Part shown: in pieces, positions 1-10,160 of the stretch
Layout: every line of letters begins with the position of its first letter
Position numbering within the stretch: the first letter of the stretch is position 1
Origin: Rana temporaria
Taxonomy: Eukaryota > Chordata > Amphibia > Anura > Ranidae
Direction of reading: 5' to 3'
Assembly (NCBI RefSeq): GCF_905171775.1
Contig: NC_053489.1
Span: forward strand, 249,041,008 to 249,105,007
Length of the DNA stretch: 64,000 bases
Position numbers and translations under genes: made by a program
The notes under the pieces: generated by a model
Told to the model about the DNA's origin: nothing
Database searches by the model: none
Seen by the model: only the letters and a program-made list of their open reading frames with translations

Positions 1-591
1 CGTCATAATTATTTCCAGAAGAAGCTGAATATAATTTGACAAAGCACATGCTGTTGAGAAGGGGTGTTGGAAGAGCAACAGCATGTAATGTAAAGTACTG
101 TACTGTGAACTATATATACTTTATGCATTATACCTAGCTATATCAGTAGGTGGCACTGAAGTGTTATATTGTGTATTCTATGGTAATTTATTTAGAGGAA
201 GTACCTTCATTCCTAAGTGCGTGTAGTTGTATCCTCCTGTTTCCTGTTCCATGATAAAGACATGCTTTGATATCCTCCATGAAAGTAAAGGTACAGTATA
301 TTATGCATACAACAAGTTTCCAGCGTATGATTCAATAACCTGCTAATATAGGTCCAGGCATTTACCCCAAAACATTCTTCTTTCCCTCAGAGGCATATCT
401 TAACTAATCAATGTTTTGTTTTCCCTTGTTACTTTAGCAAAAAAACAGCTTTGATTTCCCCCTGCGACATCAACAGGCTTGAAACATTTCTAGAGGGGCT
501 GCAGATACCAACAGCCAATTTCCAACCCACCAGTTGTAGTCAGGCTCTGCATATACTGTATGTATGTATCTGCAAGAGGGACAGAGACGAC
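1..591. other. AT-rich non-coding sequence, no feature recognised
   Basis: No convincing coding region, RNA gene or repeat end is visible. The stretch is AT-rich with scattered stops in all frames. The short open frames near 450-660 run into the left end of the MITE that begins at 592 and have no recognisable motif, so they are not called as genes. Confidence 0.5.
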
Positions 592-1002
592 TTATGCCCT
601 GTACACATGATCGGTTCATCCGATGAAAACGGTCTGATGGATTTTTCCACAGATATCCGATGAAGCTGACTTTCATCAGTCTTGCCTACACACCATCAGT
701 TAAAAAAATGATCATGTCAGAACGCGGTGACGTAAAACACAACGACGTGCTGAGAAAAATGAAGTCCAATGCTTCTGAGCATGCGTCGACTTGATTATGA
801 GCATGTGTTGATTTTTAACCGATGGATTTCCCCACAGACGACTGTTTTTTTCTATCGTTTTTTTAACCATCAGATAATTTTATAACAGGTTCTAAGTTTT
901 TTCACCGATGGGAAAAAAGCGATAGGGCCCACACACGATCGGTTCGTCTGATGAAAACAGACCGTTTTCATCGGACGAACCGATCGTGTGTACGCGGCAT
1001 AA
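592..1002. mobile_element. Foldback MITE with GTACACACGATCGG ends
   Basis: The left end (TTATGCCCTGTACACATGAT) and the reverse complement of the right end (TTATGCCGCGTACACACGAT) match over more than 30 bases, including the following CGGTTC.TCCGATGAAAAC. The ends are centred on TA, which fits a TA or TWA target preference (Tc1/mariner or PIF/Harbinger type). There is no transposase, so this is non-autonomous. A second GATCGG-type inverted pair around 935-990 shows internal palindromy. Related ends occur at 17977, 31056, 48841 and 50468. Confidence 0.8.
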
Positions 1003-2017
1003 GAGATAGGTAGACTTCTGTAGTCCAGCAGGGAGGGTGGACAATGCTCGCTGGGTTTGTCATCTTGAACAGGAAGTTGGGTGCACACTAGATTTCTGGT
1101 AGATCAATAGTGTTTAGGGAAATGTACATGTAATTTTTATTTAATTTTTTATTGCCATGTAATACTTTAACTAAACTTGTACAAACCTATGGCTTGATCC
1201 TTTCCCACAGGCATCTACATACAGGCTACCACTTCTCCGTTGTACCCAACTTTGAGCAGGGATTCCAAAAGGGTCCTCAGAATATCAACTGGCTGTAGAA
1301 TGTGCACAAAATAATGGCAAATTGACAAAAAGTGTCCCAGACGCTGAGCCCCTCTGGCACTAAGCATGGGGGAGGAAACTGTTGCAGAGGGCTAGGTGGC
1401 TTAGATGCTAAGCATTCTAACAGGCTGGTTAAAATGAAAGACTGCCAGATAAGCATGGCAGTCAGTCAAGCCACAAAGCCTTCACAATAGCAAAAAGACT
1501 GGAATGTTATTTCACTAAAAGCTCTGCATAACTTGTATACGACAAAAAAGAACATATCATACAGGTGACTGATCTGTTCTCAAAACTTCTGCGGATAACA
1601 TTCTGAGGATTCTGTACAGTTACATAATTCAACTTGGCTCAAAGAGGGAAAAAAAATCCTACAGATTCTTTCAGGATGAAGTCTTCAAAACAGAACTACT
1701 GTTCTGAAAGGCCAACTCTATCTTTCTGACCATAGATCATGTTGAGGGTGTAGCATTAAGTATGGTCAGATTCTGCAGCCCCCCCAAAAACAAAAAAAAC
1801 AAGTGCAGTGATGTAATCTCAGTTCTGCAGGAGGAACCTGTGCAATCCATGGATCATGGGTAAAATGCTTTCCAGGCTTCTATGTAAAAAATAATGAATG
1901 TACTTTTATTTTTTCAATGAAAATGGGTGCATTTATTATTTCTTTTGCAAAAAAAATTTTTTACCTTTAAAAAAGGCAGTATACTAAAGAAGATTTCCCA
2001 GTTTGGGGCATAATATA
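1003..2017. other. Non-coding stretch without recognisable features
   Basis: About 1 kb of AT-rich sequence with short homopolymer runs. No coding frame with family resemblance, no terminal inverted repeats and no tandem array were seen. It could be unique host DNA or old decayed repeats. Confidence 0.45.
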
Positions 2018-2950
2018 TGTAGCGCTACCCCCTCAGGTAGTTGGTTGATTTGGGATCGGCGTATTAGGTTACCTCTATGTGTTGTCCAGGGGTGATGGTA
2101 GTGAGTAGAGCAGTAAACAAATGTCCAATCAGCGAAATAGGTTTTCTGAATGCTTTATTTCTCGGCCCAACACGACCAACATCAACATGAGGTAAGACAG
2201 GAAAGGTTGATGAAGTGAGAAAACCTTGCAGTATCAGGCTTGGATAGAAGGAAGAGCAATCCTGCTCTCAGTAGTAGTAGATACAGTTCGTCGCCACTCC
2301 AGCCAGAGTGGGTGAAGTGCCCTCGGACAGACCCCTGCCACAGACCTGGCTCTGATGGGGCCTCTGCCACAGGCCTAGAACTTGGATGAGCTAAATAGTT
2401 GAGCTTATCCTCACAGTAAATTTGCGCTAGGGTCACCGGTTGACAGTGGAAGTGTACCTGTCCCGGTCACCAGATCCCTAATGGTTTGTTCAAGCCCTTT
2501 TGGACAACCTGCCTCCGGGTTCTCCTCAAGCCGACCCCCCACCGAACGGCATACAGCCTGGGATCTCCTCAGTAGAAGGGGGACCCAGTCAGTCACTGGG
2601 GCCCCTTTGTAGCATCAATTGCTCCAGGCCAGGAGGGCCCAGAGTCCGGAACTCCACGTTGCGCGCGACCCCAGGCCAGGTAGGCCATAGTGGTGGGGCC
2701 CGCGATGTGCGCACACCCTAAAGGTGGGTGCCGCACCTGGAACCAGGAACCCGCGAAGAACCAAGAACAACAGCCTCCGCCACAGAAATACTCCTCCCCA
2801 GCATGCCCCGCGAGGGAAAACTCCTCTCATTGTCTGCTGAGAAAAAGCGGCTCCGCCTGGACCTCTCTGGTGCCACCTGCCGCCCAGGGATAATACCGCA
2901 TCCCTAGAACGCAGTCTGGCACACAGAACAATCCAGATTTGGCGACAGAC
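2018..2950. repeat. TGTAG-headed repeat, candidate LTR-type copy
   Basis: The segment opens with TGTAGCGCTACCCCCTCAGG followed by a GCTGGTTGATTTGGGAT-like stretch. The same head recurs at 6335 (plus) and, inverted, ending at 6034. A body motif (CTCTGCCACAG) is shared with the 6335 copy. A leading TG and several dispersed copies with similar heads are compatible with LTRs, but no clean CA end, target duplication or internal coding region was found. The right boundary is a guess. GC content rises towards 2500-2900. Short open frames there lack motifs. Confidence 0.4.
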
Positions 2951-3130
2951 AAATTTAACATAATTCGGAATGAGAGCAAATTATCTCTCTCATTCCCCCA
3001 CTAACTTTAGCGTAGTGCTTTTACTGAAAGTAAGGGGGCGATACATATACAATATACATTCCTGAGGCCTGTGAATAAATCCATTGACTAGTGGAATGAT
3101 GGCTGTTAGCTTGTTGCTGTGGCATCTCCG

Positions 3131-3812
3131 GGCCAGATTCACGTAGAAGTGCGGCGGCGTAACGTATCGTAGATACGTTACACCGCCGCAAGTTTTCATC
3201 GCAAGTGCCTGATTCACAAAGCACTTGCAATGAAAACCTACTCTGGCGGCCTCCGGCGTAAGCCCGCGTAATTCAAAGGGGCGTGTGCCATTTAAATTAG
3301 GCGCGCTCCCTACTGCGCATGCTCCGTTCTGAAATTCCCGCCGTGCTTTGCGCGAACTGACGTCATTTTTCCGAACGGCGACGTGCGTAGCGTACTTCCG
3401 TATTCCCGGACGTCTTACGCAAACGACGTTAATTTTTAAATTTAGACGCGGGAACGACGGCCATACTTTATACAGCACATACGTGTGCTGTGTAAAGTTA
3501 GGGCACCCAAAACGACGACTAACTTTGCGACGGGAAACTAGACTAGCAGCGACGTAGCGAACGCGAAAAACCGCCGTGGATCGCCGTAACTCCTAATTTG
3601 CATAACCAACACTGGTTTACGACGCAAACTCCCCCCAGCGGCGGCTGCGGTACTGCATCCTAAGTTCCGACAGTGTAAAACAATTACACCTGTCGGATCC
3701 TAGGGCTATCTATGCGTAACTGATTCTATGAATCAGTCGCATAGATACTTTGAGAGATACGACAGAGTATCTGAGATACTCCGTCGTATCTCCTTTGTGA
3801 ATCTGGGCCTCC
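3131..3812. mobile_element. Foldback MITE with CCAGATTCAC ends
   Basis: The left end GGCCAGATTCACGTAG and the right end CTTTGTGAATCTGGGCC are inverted repeats. Inside lie palindromic blocks such as GTAACGTATCGTAGATACGTTAC and a second AGATACGACGG-type pair near 3740-3790. Flanks carry CTCCGG on both sides, a possible 6-bp remnant of a longer duplication. It is GC-rich and CpG-rich against AT-rich surroundings and has no transposase. Relatives sit at 15634-16837 and 56099-56693. Confidence 0.75.
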
Positions 3813-3820
3813 GGCACCTG

Positions 3821-4203
3821 TTAGACTCCTTTCACACTGGGGCGGTTTGCAGGCGCTATTGCGGCTAAAAATAGCGCCTGCAAACCGACCTGAAACAGCG
3901 GCTGCTGTTTCTCCAGTGTGAAAGCCCTAGGGCTTTCACACTGGAGCGGTGTGCTGGCAGGACGGAAAAAAAGTCCTGCTAGCCACATCTTTGGAGCGGT
4001 GAAGGAGCGGTGTGTATTCTGCTCCTCCACCGCTCCTGTCCATTGAAAGCAATGGGACACCGCGGCTATACTGCGGGCAAAGCTTTAAGGTGGTTTTTAA
4101 CCCTTTTTTGGCCGCTAGCGGGGGGTTAAACCGCCCCACTAACGGCCAAATAGCGCAGCAAAATTTGCGCACCTCCTGCCCCAGTGTGAAAGGGGCCTTA
4201 GGC
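3821..4203. mobile_element. Foldback MITE with TTTCACACTGG ends
   Basis: The left end reads TTAGACTCCTTTCACACTGG and the right end CCAGTGTGAAAGGGGCCTTA. A third copy of the end motif appears inverted in the middle (3915-3950, AGTGTGAAAGCCCTAGGGCTTTCACACTGG region), so the element looks like two palindromic halves joined head to head. TTA is present at both outer ends, consistent with a 3-bp target duplication. Relatives with GGCCCCTTTCACAC ends are at 18397-18799 and 41915-42459. Confidence 0.72.
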
Positions 4204-4333
4204 TTTCCATGAAATGGCAAGAACATATTTGTATTCTCTTGCAGAAGGAGAAAATATATTATGTGAATTATTTAAGTAGTTAACTCCTGTACAGACGTAT
4301 TGCTATTGACTGTTCCATGGATATAAGAAAAGT

Positions 4334-5703
4334 TTGCAAGGGCCCTTGCAGGAATCATTAATTAATGACAGTGAAGAAAACCTGACTGTTTAGGTATAGG
4401 TTCTTTCATCCACACTAAACAGCACAGGTGTAATCATTCCCTGTTGGCTACTATCTTACAGCTGGCTCCAGTGGCTAAAAGAAAGTCCGGGTCCCTTTCA
4501 ATAGGGCAGTTTTACCTTACTCTCCTGCCGTTTCTCCCGCAGCAACAAGCCGTTAATTGGTGCCTTTTCGCGGGTCTGTATTTGCGTCGTTCTGGAGCCT
4601 TTATAAGCCATATTCTCCTCTCACGCTCCAGCCACCTGAAGAGGAATGGACCGCGCTCCCTCCCACCCTCCCTTACCTACATCACTGTGTTATTTAGAGG
4701 GGTTGTCATCCAGTCTAGTCTGGATAGACAGCAATATTTGTTTTGATGTATTCGCTAATTTGAGGCATATGAAAATTTAAATGTAGCGGGGTCATCCTGT
4801 CAGAACCTTACGACAGGTTGTCTCCGCTGGACTTACATTCACACTTGTAAATATGTATGATACCTTTAGGAAAAGTTATGCATTGTGGGCCTACAAGTAG
4901 CAGGAGATATGGACTCCATGGACTCTTAAGAGAAATAGACTACACTTCCCACAATGCCTTGTGCCCTTTGAACATGTGACACCTCCGCACAGCCTTATGG
5001 GGGAGGTTAGTTATAGAAAGGGTGCGGCTGATCTCGCTCTCTTGGGACCTGCACTTCTTTCCTCTGCGGAGCTGCTGAGATACCACAGCTGTGCTGTTAG
5101 GCCAGAAGCCTGGGCCTGAACCCACAGAGAGACCAGCCGTTTCGGAAAGAAGCAAGACCCCAGCATCTAGCTTTGTGTCTGAGATCGTAGAGGTGATCCA
5201 GCTGCCAGTTGAACCAGTGGAGAACTCTCGTTCGGGACCTCTGTGCTGTGGAGCGGTGATCCACCAAAGTGCCTCCTGAGAAGAGTTCAGGCGGATCGGC
5301 CTGAAGGGTGAGAGAGCACTTGCTCAACCTCTGACTTTCCATTTACACAGACACTTAGAGCCTAGAGACAAGCTCTTGGTCTTGGCCCGACACTCAGAGG
5401 GCCCAGTCAAGTGTCCGGGGCGCTCATAGCAGTGACTTACGCTGACAAGCACCAGCTCATCCCCACTCACGGTTCCATGCACTCTGTTTTGTGAGTTTCC
5501 TCATCAATTGCCGATTTGGATTTACAATTTCTTATGTGCACCGACTGGCCACAATGAGATCATTAACTGTTCTATAGGATCGCCCACCAGAGGGCACCCA
5601 TGAGTACAGACTTCCTTCTAGTTTAGATGAGTGGTACCACTCTTAGTCAGGTTTTCTTCACTGTCATTAATTAATGATTCCTGCAAGGGCCCTTGCAAAA
5701 CCA
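4334..5703. repeat. 1.37-kb segment framed by a ~57-bp inverted repeat
   Basis: The sequence GCAAGGGCCCTTGCAGGAAT, then CATTAATTAATGACAGTGAA and GAAAACCTGACT, occurs at 4334-4391 and again, exactly inverted, at 5649-5702. Similarity stops abruptly on both sides. The arms themselves contain two perfect palindromes (GCAAGGGCCCTTGC and ATTAATTAAT). The interior is GC-richer, includes a TTTATAAG box near 4600 and a TGTAGCGGGGTC head at 4784, and has no recognisable protein. It may be an unrecognised transposon with these arms as terminal repeats, or an inversion-duplication. No target duplication is evident. Confidence 0.55.
4880..4958. promoter_or_regulatory. Inverted pair of ZNF143/THAP11-like motifs
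   Basis: ACTACACTTCCCACAATGCC at 4939-4958 closely resembles the vertebrate ZNF143/THAP11 (SBS) consensus ACTACAATTCCCAGCATGC. A second, weaker copy on the opposite strand is at 4880-4900 (GCATTGTGGGCCTACAAGTA). The two could also pair as a hairpin. In vertebrates this motif marks promoters, but it is also spread by repeats, and no gene start was found next to it. The motif match is seen; activity is not shown. Confidence 0.3.
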
Positions 5704-5988
5704 TAGTGAGTTACTGTTTATTAATTGTGGCTGCAATTATAATCTATGCTTGTTACCTCAAGTTTTCACTAAGTAAACTTATTCTTGGTTTTACCTTAAA
5801 CGTGTCTATGGTGTAAAGCGTATTTTCTTGCCTGGTTGAACCCGTGATAACAGGTAATTTGGTTACTGTTTTATCATTGCTATTGTGGCCCCAGCCCAAC
5901 AGAGGCCACCATATCTCCTTCACCAGGCTTCAGATGTGTCAAGGGAGGGTTCGAGCTAGTTAATAGGGGTGAGCTGAGCCAAAAAAAG

Positions 5989-6034
5989 AGAGTAGATCCC
6001 AAATTAACCAGCGGCTCCTTCGGGGGTAGCACTA
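5989..6034 (-). repeat. Inverted head of the TGTAG repeat family
   Basis: Read on the minus strand from 6034 the sequence begins TGTAGTGCTACCCCCGAAGG and continues AGCCGCTGGTTAATTTGGGATC. This is nearly identical to the plus-strand heads at 2018 and 6335. The rest of this copy probably extends leftwards towards 5800 but no end could be fixed. Confidence 0.5.
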
Positions 6035-6334
6035 CATAAATATGCAGATATATAAGTTTGTTTATTTAATTATTAAACCTGGGTTACCCTAAAATAAACA
6101 CCATGGCCAGTTATGACCATTTAAACTTATTGGTGTTGTCAGACTCTTTATTTGTATAATTTATGCTACTTTGTGCTATCCCATGCCCCAACAATGCTTA
6201 CGTATGAGTGGATGCAGGCACCATTTGTCTGACAATTTTTCATTGGGCTACCTCACAAATCAACATTTGTTTAGCCCCAGAAGCACCCAAGGCTTTATTT
6301 TTTGAGCTGTGTATGGCAATCTTTAGAAATTCAC

Positions 6335-7100
6335 ATGTAGCACTACCCCCGAAGGAGCTGCTGGTTTGGATTTGGGCCTGCACGTTACCTCACCATTCGT
6401 TGTGTAGGGGAATGAGAGTCTATAGAAACCTCAATGCCCACACAAGTTGCAAATCTTTTTTTGTTAAGCTGTATTCACACAAACTTGCACAGGTAGAGGG
6501 ATGTAGGGTCAGTGGAAGGTTCAGGCACTCAGTGCAGATCACTGGGGAGCTTTTAAGCTTCAAAAGTCACACTCACCACTTTCCTTTGAGTGGGTATTGC
6601 TCACCTGGATAGGCCCCTCTCACTGGCTTAGCAGTCGGGATGATGCACAAACAAAAAGAAAGAATAACAGTCTCTGCCACAGACTTTAGTGCGATGAAGT
6701 TAAACTGTACAATGATCCTCTGCCACAGGATTTAGCATTCAGATATCCAGCCTTACAGTTTAGAACCTTTAAGCCGACCCGGCACACTGTAAAGTAACAT
6801 AGGCTTCGGTGCATCCTCCAATAAAGTCACCAGGCCTTCCCCGAGATACCAGCCTTCTGCTTGGTCCTCTCCAGGACAGGTCCTCCCCTGGTTTCCCTTA
6901 TTGAGTTGCTTCCTCCCTCAAGACGGATGCGCAGGATCACCTCCAAAGTACAGGCCCCAGTCAGCACAACTGGGCCTGCGTGGCAAGGATGCAGTCTCAG
7001 GCCAACGTGGCCCTGTGGCTGAAAATCAATCATCACATACCTCGAGCCAGGAGGGCCACGAGACAAAGAGCACCGAAAAATGGCGTCTGCCCCCTTAGCC
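6335..7100. repeat. TGTAG-headed repeat, candidate LTR-type copy
   Basis: Starts TGTAGCACTACCCCCGAAGG and continues AGCTGCTGGTTTGGATTTGGG, the same head as 2018 and the inverted copy ending at 6034. Two CTCTGCCACAG motifs at 6679 and 6718 parallel those near 2336-2372. The right end near 7100 is approximate. An open frame of 134 codons overlaps the start of the copy but has no motif and is not maintained in the sister copies. LTR identity is inferred only from the TG start and the dispersed copies. Confidence 0.4.
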
Positions 7101-7173
7101 TCTGTTAATGTGTATCTTATATTATGTTAAGCTATCCTGAACTTTCAAAGCCTAGCCAGTATATGGATGGGCC

Positions 7174-7508
7174 TAAAGCCTGGTACGCACAAGGAGTTTC
7201 TTTTTCGTTCAACCAAAAAAAATCTGTCAGCTGCAGTCGGGAGTCACTGTACTATGTGAAGTTAGTGCAGCGATCTCCCCCCCGCTGAGCTGTTGTGTTC
7301 TGACAGGGGAACGCCCCCCACCAGAACACACTGATCAGCGCTCTCTGCCATTGATCGGGAGTCATTCAGCTGCTGCTTTTCCAGAATACTCGTCCGACAG
7401 AAGCTGTCAGACAGACCAACATACACACGGGCCTAATGTTGGCTGTTTTTTCTTTTTTTTTTACTGTCTGATGTCTCCCAACATTCGGCCCGTGTGTACC
7501 AAGCTTTA
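7174..7508. mobile_element. MITE with TAAAGCCTGGTACGCAC ends
   Basis: Left end TAAAGCCTGGTACGCAC and right end GTGTGTACCAAGCTTTA are inverted repeats with TA at both extremities, consistent with a TA duplication. The element is 335 bp and has no coding capacity. The GTACGCAC core resembles the GTACACACGATC end family elsewhere in the window. Confidence 0.7.
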
Positions 7509-7648
7509 ATCTAATCAGTGAATCTGACTACTCTGCTATCTGTATGGTAATGCCATTCTTCTGTTTAAATGGGGGGAGGATGGCACAGAGAGAGGCGGGG
7601 GGGGGGGGGGAGATTCTGGGTTTTGTTTACATGAGTTATGTTTTAGGG

Positions 7649-7968
7649 TAAAGTGACCAGATTTTATAAATGAAATCTGGGGACATATTTTTTCTTTACT
7701 AATGGCAACAATCAGCGACTCTCTGCCCGTCATCAGAAAGGGGCACAGATAATGGGAAAAATACAACCCCCCTATGCTAGTAGGCACAGCGGAGCGGGGG
7801 GGTGTAATTCAATTTTTTTTATTTTAATTCTGCACTGATTGTCTTTGAAATTGCCCCTGCCCCCTATTAAATCCAATCTGGGGACAAAACCAGGGACAGA
7901 CTTGGTCTGGGGACAGTGTCCTCAATCAGGGGACTGTCCCCTGAAACCGGGGGTGTCTGGTCACCCTA
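7649..7968. mobile_element. hAT MITE with perfect 8-bp target duplication
   Basis: TTTTAGGG occurs at 7641-7648 and 7969-7976. Between them the left end TAAAGTGACCAGA and the right end TCTGGTCACCCTA form short inverted repeats (TARRGTGACCAGA). An 8-bp direct duplication with short imperfect ends is the hallmark of hAT elements. The element is 320 bp, carries no transposase, and contains GGGGACA/TGTCCCC blocks that give it internal palindromy. Confidence 0.85.
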
Positions 7969-7976
7969 TTTTAGGG

Positions 7977-8740
7977 TGATGTTTTTGTTAATTGGGCTGG
8001 TTGTGGCTTTTTTCTCTTATGGCTTTTCTTTGCCTCTGTTGTATTTTGTACTTATAAAGCATAATAAAAAGAATTTTCCAAAATAAAAAGAATTTTGTAC
8101 ATTGAAGTATGCTACTTGAAGACAGCATCTGTATTTCTCTCAGTACAGGTTACTCTGAACCTGGTACGTGTGCAATCAATATATAACTAATGGAGAAGAT
8201 GCACAGTGGGACAGAGCACAAAATACAAAAAAAGAAAAAAACAAGCTACCCTACACTTAACCTCCTTAGCTAGCAACAGGAAACCTTCTTAAACCTGCTT
8301 CTTACATTTCAGTAAAGAAAAGGTCTCAGTTTACAAAAAAATTGCAAATCTATGAGTAATCCATATTGCAGACTCAAGTTTCCTTTGGAAAGTGTTGTTC
8401 CTATTCAACTGAACAGGAGCACCTACACTAGGGATTTATATAGAAATACGTAAACAAACTTATGTAGAGGTTAGAGTGAGCCATGTTGTTCTTCCGGCTA
8501 TCCCAACTAACAGCACTTGCGCATAGAAGCTGTTACAAATGCTTTATTGCTTACTTACTCATTTTACAGCTCTCTAGAAATCCTTAGAAAGCAGTAGTAA
8601 AACACTGTGATAAAATGTCACTTAATGTACTTTCACTTATGCTTCATTCTTCCCCATTTAGTATTTAAAGCCCAACTCCTGAGTATTACAAGACTATCCT
8701 TCCAGTGGACTGACCCCACAGTGCAAGGGCTACATGCTTT
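7977..8740. other. Non-coding AT-rich stretch
   Basis: No gene, tandem repeat or element end recognised. A short AATAAAAAGAATTTT motif is repeated in tandem near 8069-8098. The rest is ordinary AT-rich sequence. Confidence 0.45.
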
Positions 8741-9265
8741 TTAAAGGGGAGGTTCACCCTAAAAACGACTTTCTAGTATTACATTGGCCCCCCACATTAC
8801 AATACAATTACGCCTATTATGTTTTTTTTTTATGCTGTACATACCTTGGTACAGCTAATTCACCCGTGGCTTCCGGGTTGCGAGTCCCGCGGGAGTGGGC
8901 GTTCCTAACATGCTGGTGATTGATGTGATGACCAAAAACGAGCTCCCCCCAGTCGCGTAAGCTGCGTCACGATTGCCGAAAGGCGGTGCGCAGGCGCAGT
9001 ATAGTGCTGACTCGCCGTTCGGCTCCTTTCGCCAATCGTGACGCAGCTTATGCGACGGGGGGAGCTCGTTTTTTGTCATCACGTCAATCACCAGCATGTT
9101 AGGAACGCCCACTCCCGCGGGACTCGCAACCCGGAAGCCACGGGTGAATTAGCTGTACCAAGGTATGTACAGCATAAAAAAAAACATAATAGGCATAATT
9201 GTATTGTAATGTGGGGGGCCAATGTAATACTAGAAAGTCGTTTTTAGGGTGAACCTCACCTTTAA
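8741..9265. mobile_element. 525-bp near-perfect palindromic TTAA element
   Basis: The two halves are almost exact reverse complements. The left end TTAAAGGGGAGGTTCACCCT pairs with the right end AGGGTGAACCTCACCTTTAA, and pairing continues through GAGTGGGCGTTCCTAACATG and GAGCTCCCCCCAGTCGCG to a short loop near 9000. TTAA at both ends suggests a piggyBac-type target. There is no transposase. The centre is CpG-rich and holds a TGCGCAGGCGCA motif (8987-8998). The related but more diverged copy is 20799-21323. Confidence 0.88.
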
Positions 9266-9617
9266 GTTTAGAGGTAGTGAAGTAAGGTGCATTTCAGCAG
9301 GCATCTGTGTGACCAGTCCTATAAAACCTCTTCTATAAGATGCTCCAGGCTGCGGTTGTACAATGACATCATCAACTGCAATGCAAGGCCAATAGCTCTC
9401 CATTATTTATGAAGATGGCAAGGGAGAGCACTCAAGTTGGAGCATAGGAGAGTACTAGAGCCTGCCAGAGCAGGGGTGTTGGGAGGGAGGCTGAGGGGGG
9501 CTGGAGCCCAGAGTGGGCCCCCACAAAGCCCTGGGTCTCGGGCATTCAGAACTCTATTAGCCCTGAGCCCAAGTGGGGACCAATCTGACTCCGAGCGTGG
9601 CCGAGTGACATAGCAGG

Positions 9618-9719
9618 TCCCGCTTTCTGGAGCCTGCAGCACCTATGATGGAAGTCCCACCGGTCCAATATCGGGACCATGGGACGTCCATTGTAGGCGC
9701 TGCAGGCTCCAGAAGGCGG
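9618..9719. repeat. Short palindrome at the start of a duplicated block
   Basis: CCCGCTTTCTGGAGCCTGCA at the left is answered by TGCAGGCTCCAGAAGGCGGG at the right, with GGTCC/GGACC pairing near the middle. It adjoins the tandem duplication described at 9690-9921. Function unknown. It may be one end of a larger GC-rich repeat running to about 10000. Confidence 0.6.
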
Positions 9720-9921
9720 GAATTACAATGCAGCCGCATCACGATGAGAAGATCCCTACTCGGCGCTCGGGCAGGTGGCTCTCCTCTTTTGGCTGGGAAT
9801 GTAGGACATGTGATATCCATCATAGGCGCTGCAGACAGACTCCAGAAGGCGGGAATTAAAATGCGGCCGCGTCACTATGAAAAGATTGGCGCTCGGGCAG
9901 GAGGCTCTCCTCTTCTGGCTC
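9690..9921. repeat. Imperfect tandem duplication of ~105-128 bp
   Basis: The block TAGGCGCTGCAGGCTCCAGA...GGCGCTCGGGCAGGTGGCTCTCCTCTT at about 9690-9790 is repeated at about 9818-9921 with substitutions and small indels. Both copies contain GGCGGGAATTA and CGGCGCTCGGG or GGCGCTCGGG. Open frames across it lack domain motifs. Confidence 0.6.
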
Positions 9922-10002
9922 TGGCTGCCTGCTGTCTACTGTGATGGGCTTGCCGCACACTACGACTGAGCTGCAGGAGGAGGTTGCCTGAAGTCTGGTC
10001 AG

Positions 10003-10160
10003 GTAGGTTAGTGCTTTTTAGTGTTTGTCAGGTAGGTCAATGCATGTCAGGTAGGTCAGTGTAATGGTCAGTGTGGGTCAGGTAGGTCAGTGTGAGTCAG
10101 ATAGGTCAGTATAATGGTCAGATAGGTTAGTGTCAGGTAGGTGAGTTTAGTGGTCAGCAT
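10003..10160. repeat. Minisatellite based on GGTCAGGTAGGTCAGTGT
   Basis: GTCAGGTAGGT and close variants (GTCAGATAGGT, GGTCAGTGTAAT) recur about eight times with irregular spacing of roughly 18-30 bp. No coding role is seen. A C-run follows at 10240-10258. Confidence 0.7.

Noticed and set aside
2990..3478. 162-codon minus-strand open frame
   Set aside because: It lies mostly inside the CpG-rich foldback MITE at 3131-3812, whose sister copies keep no such frame.
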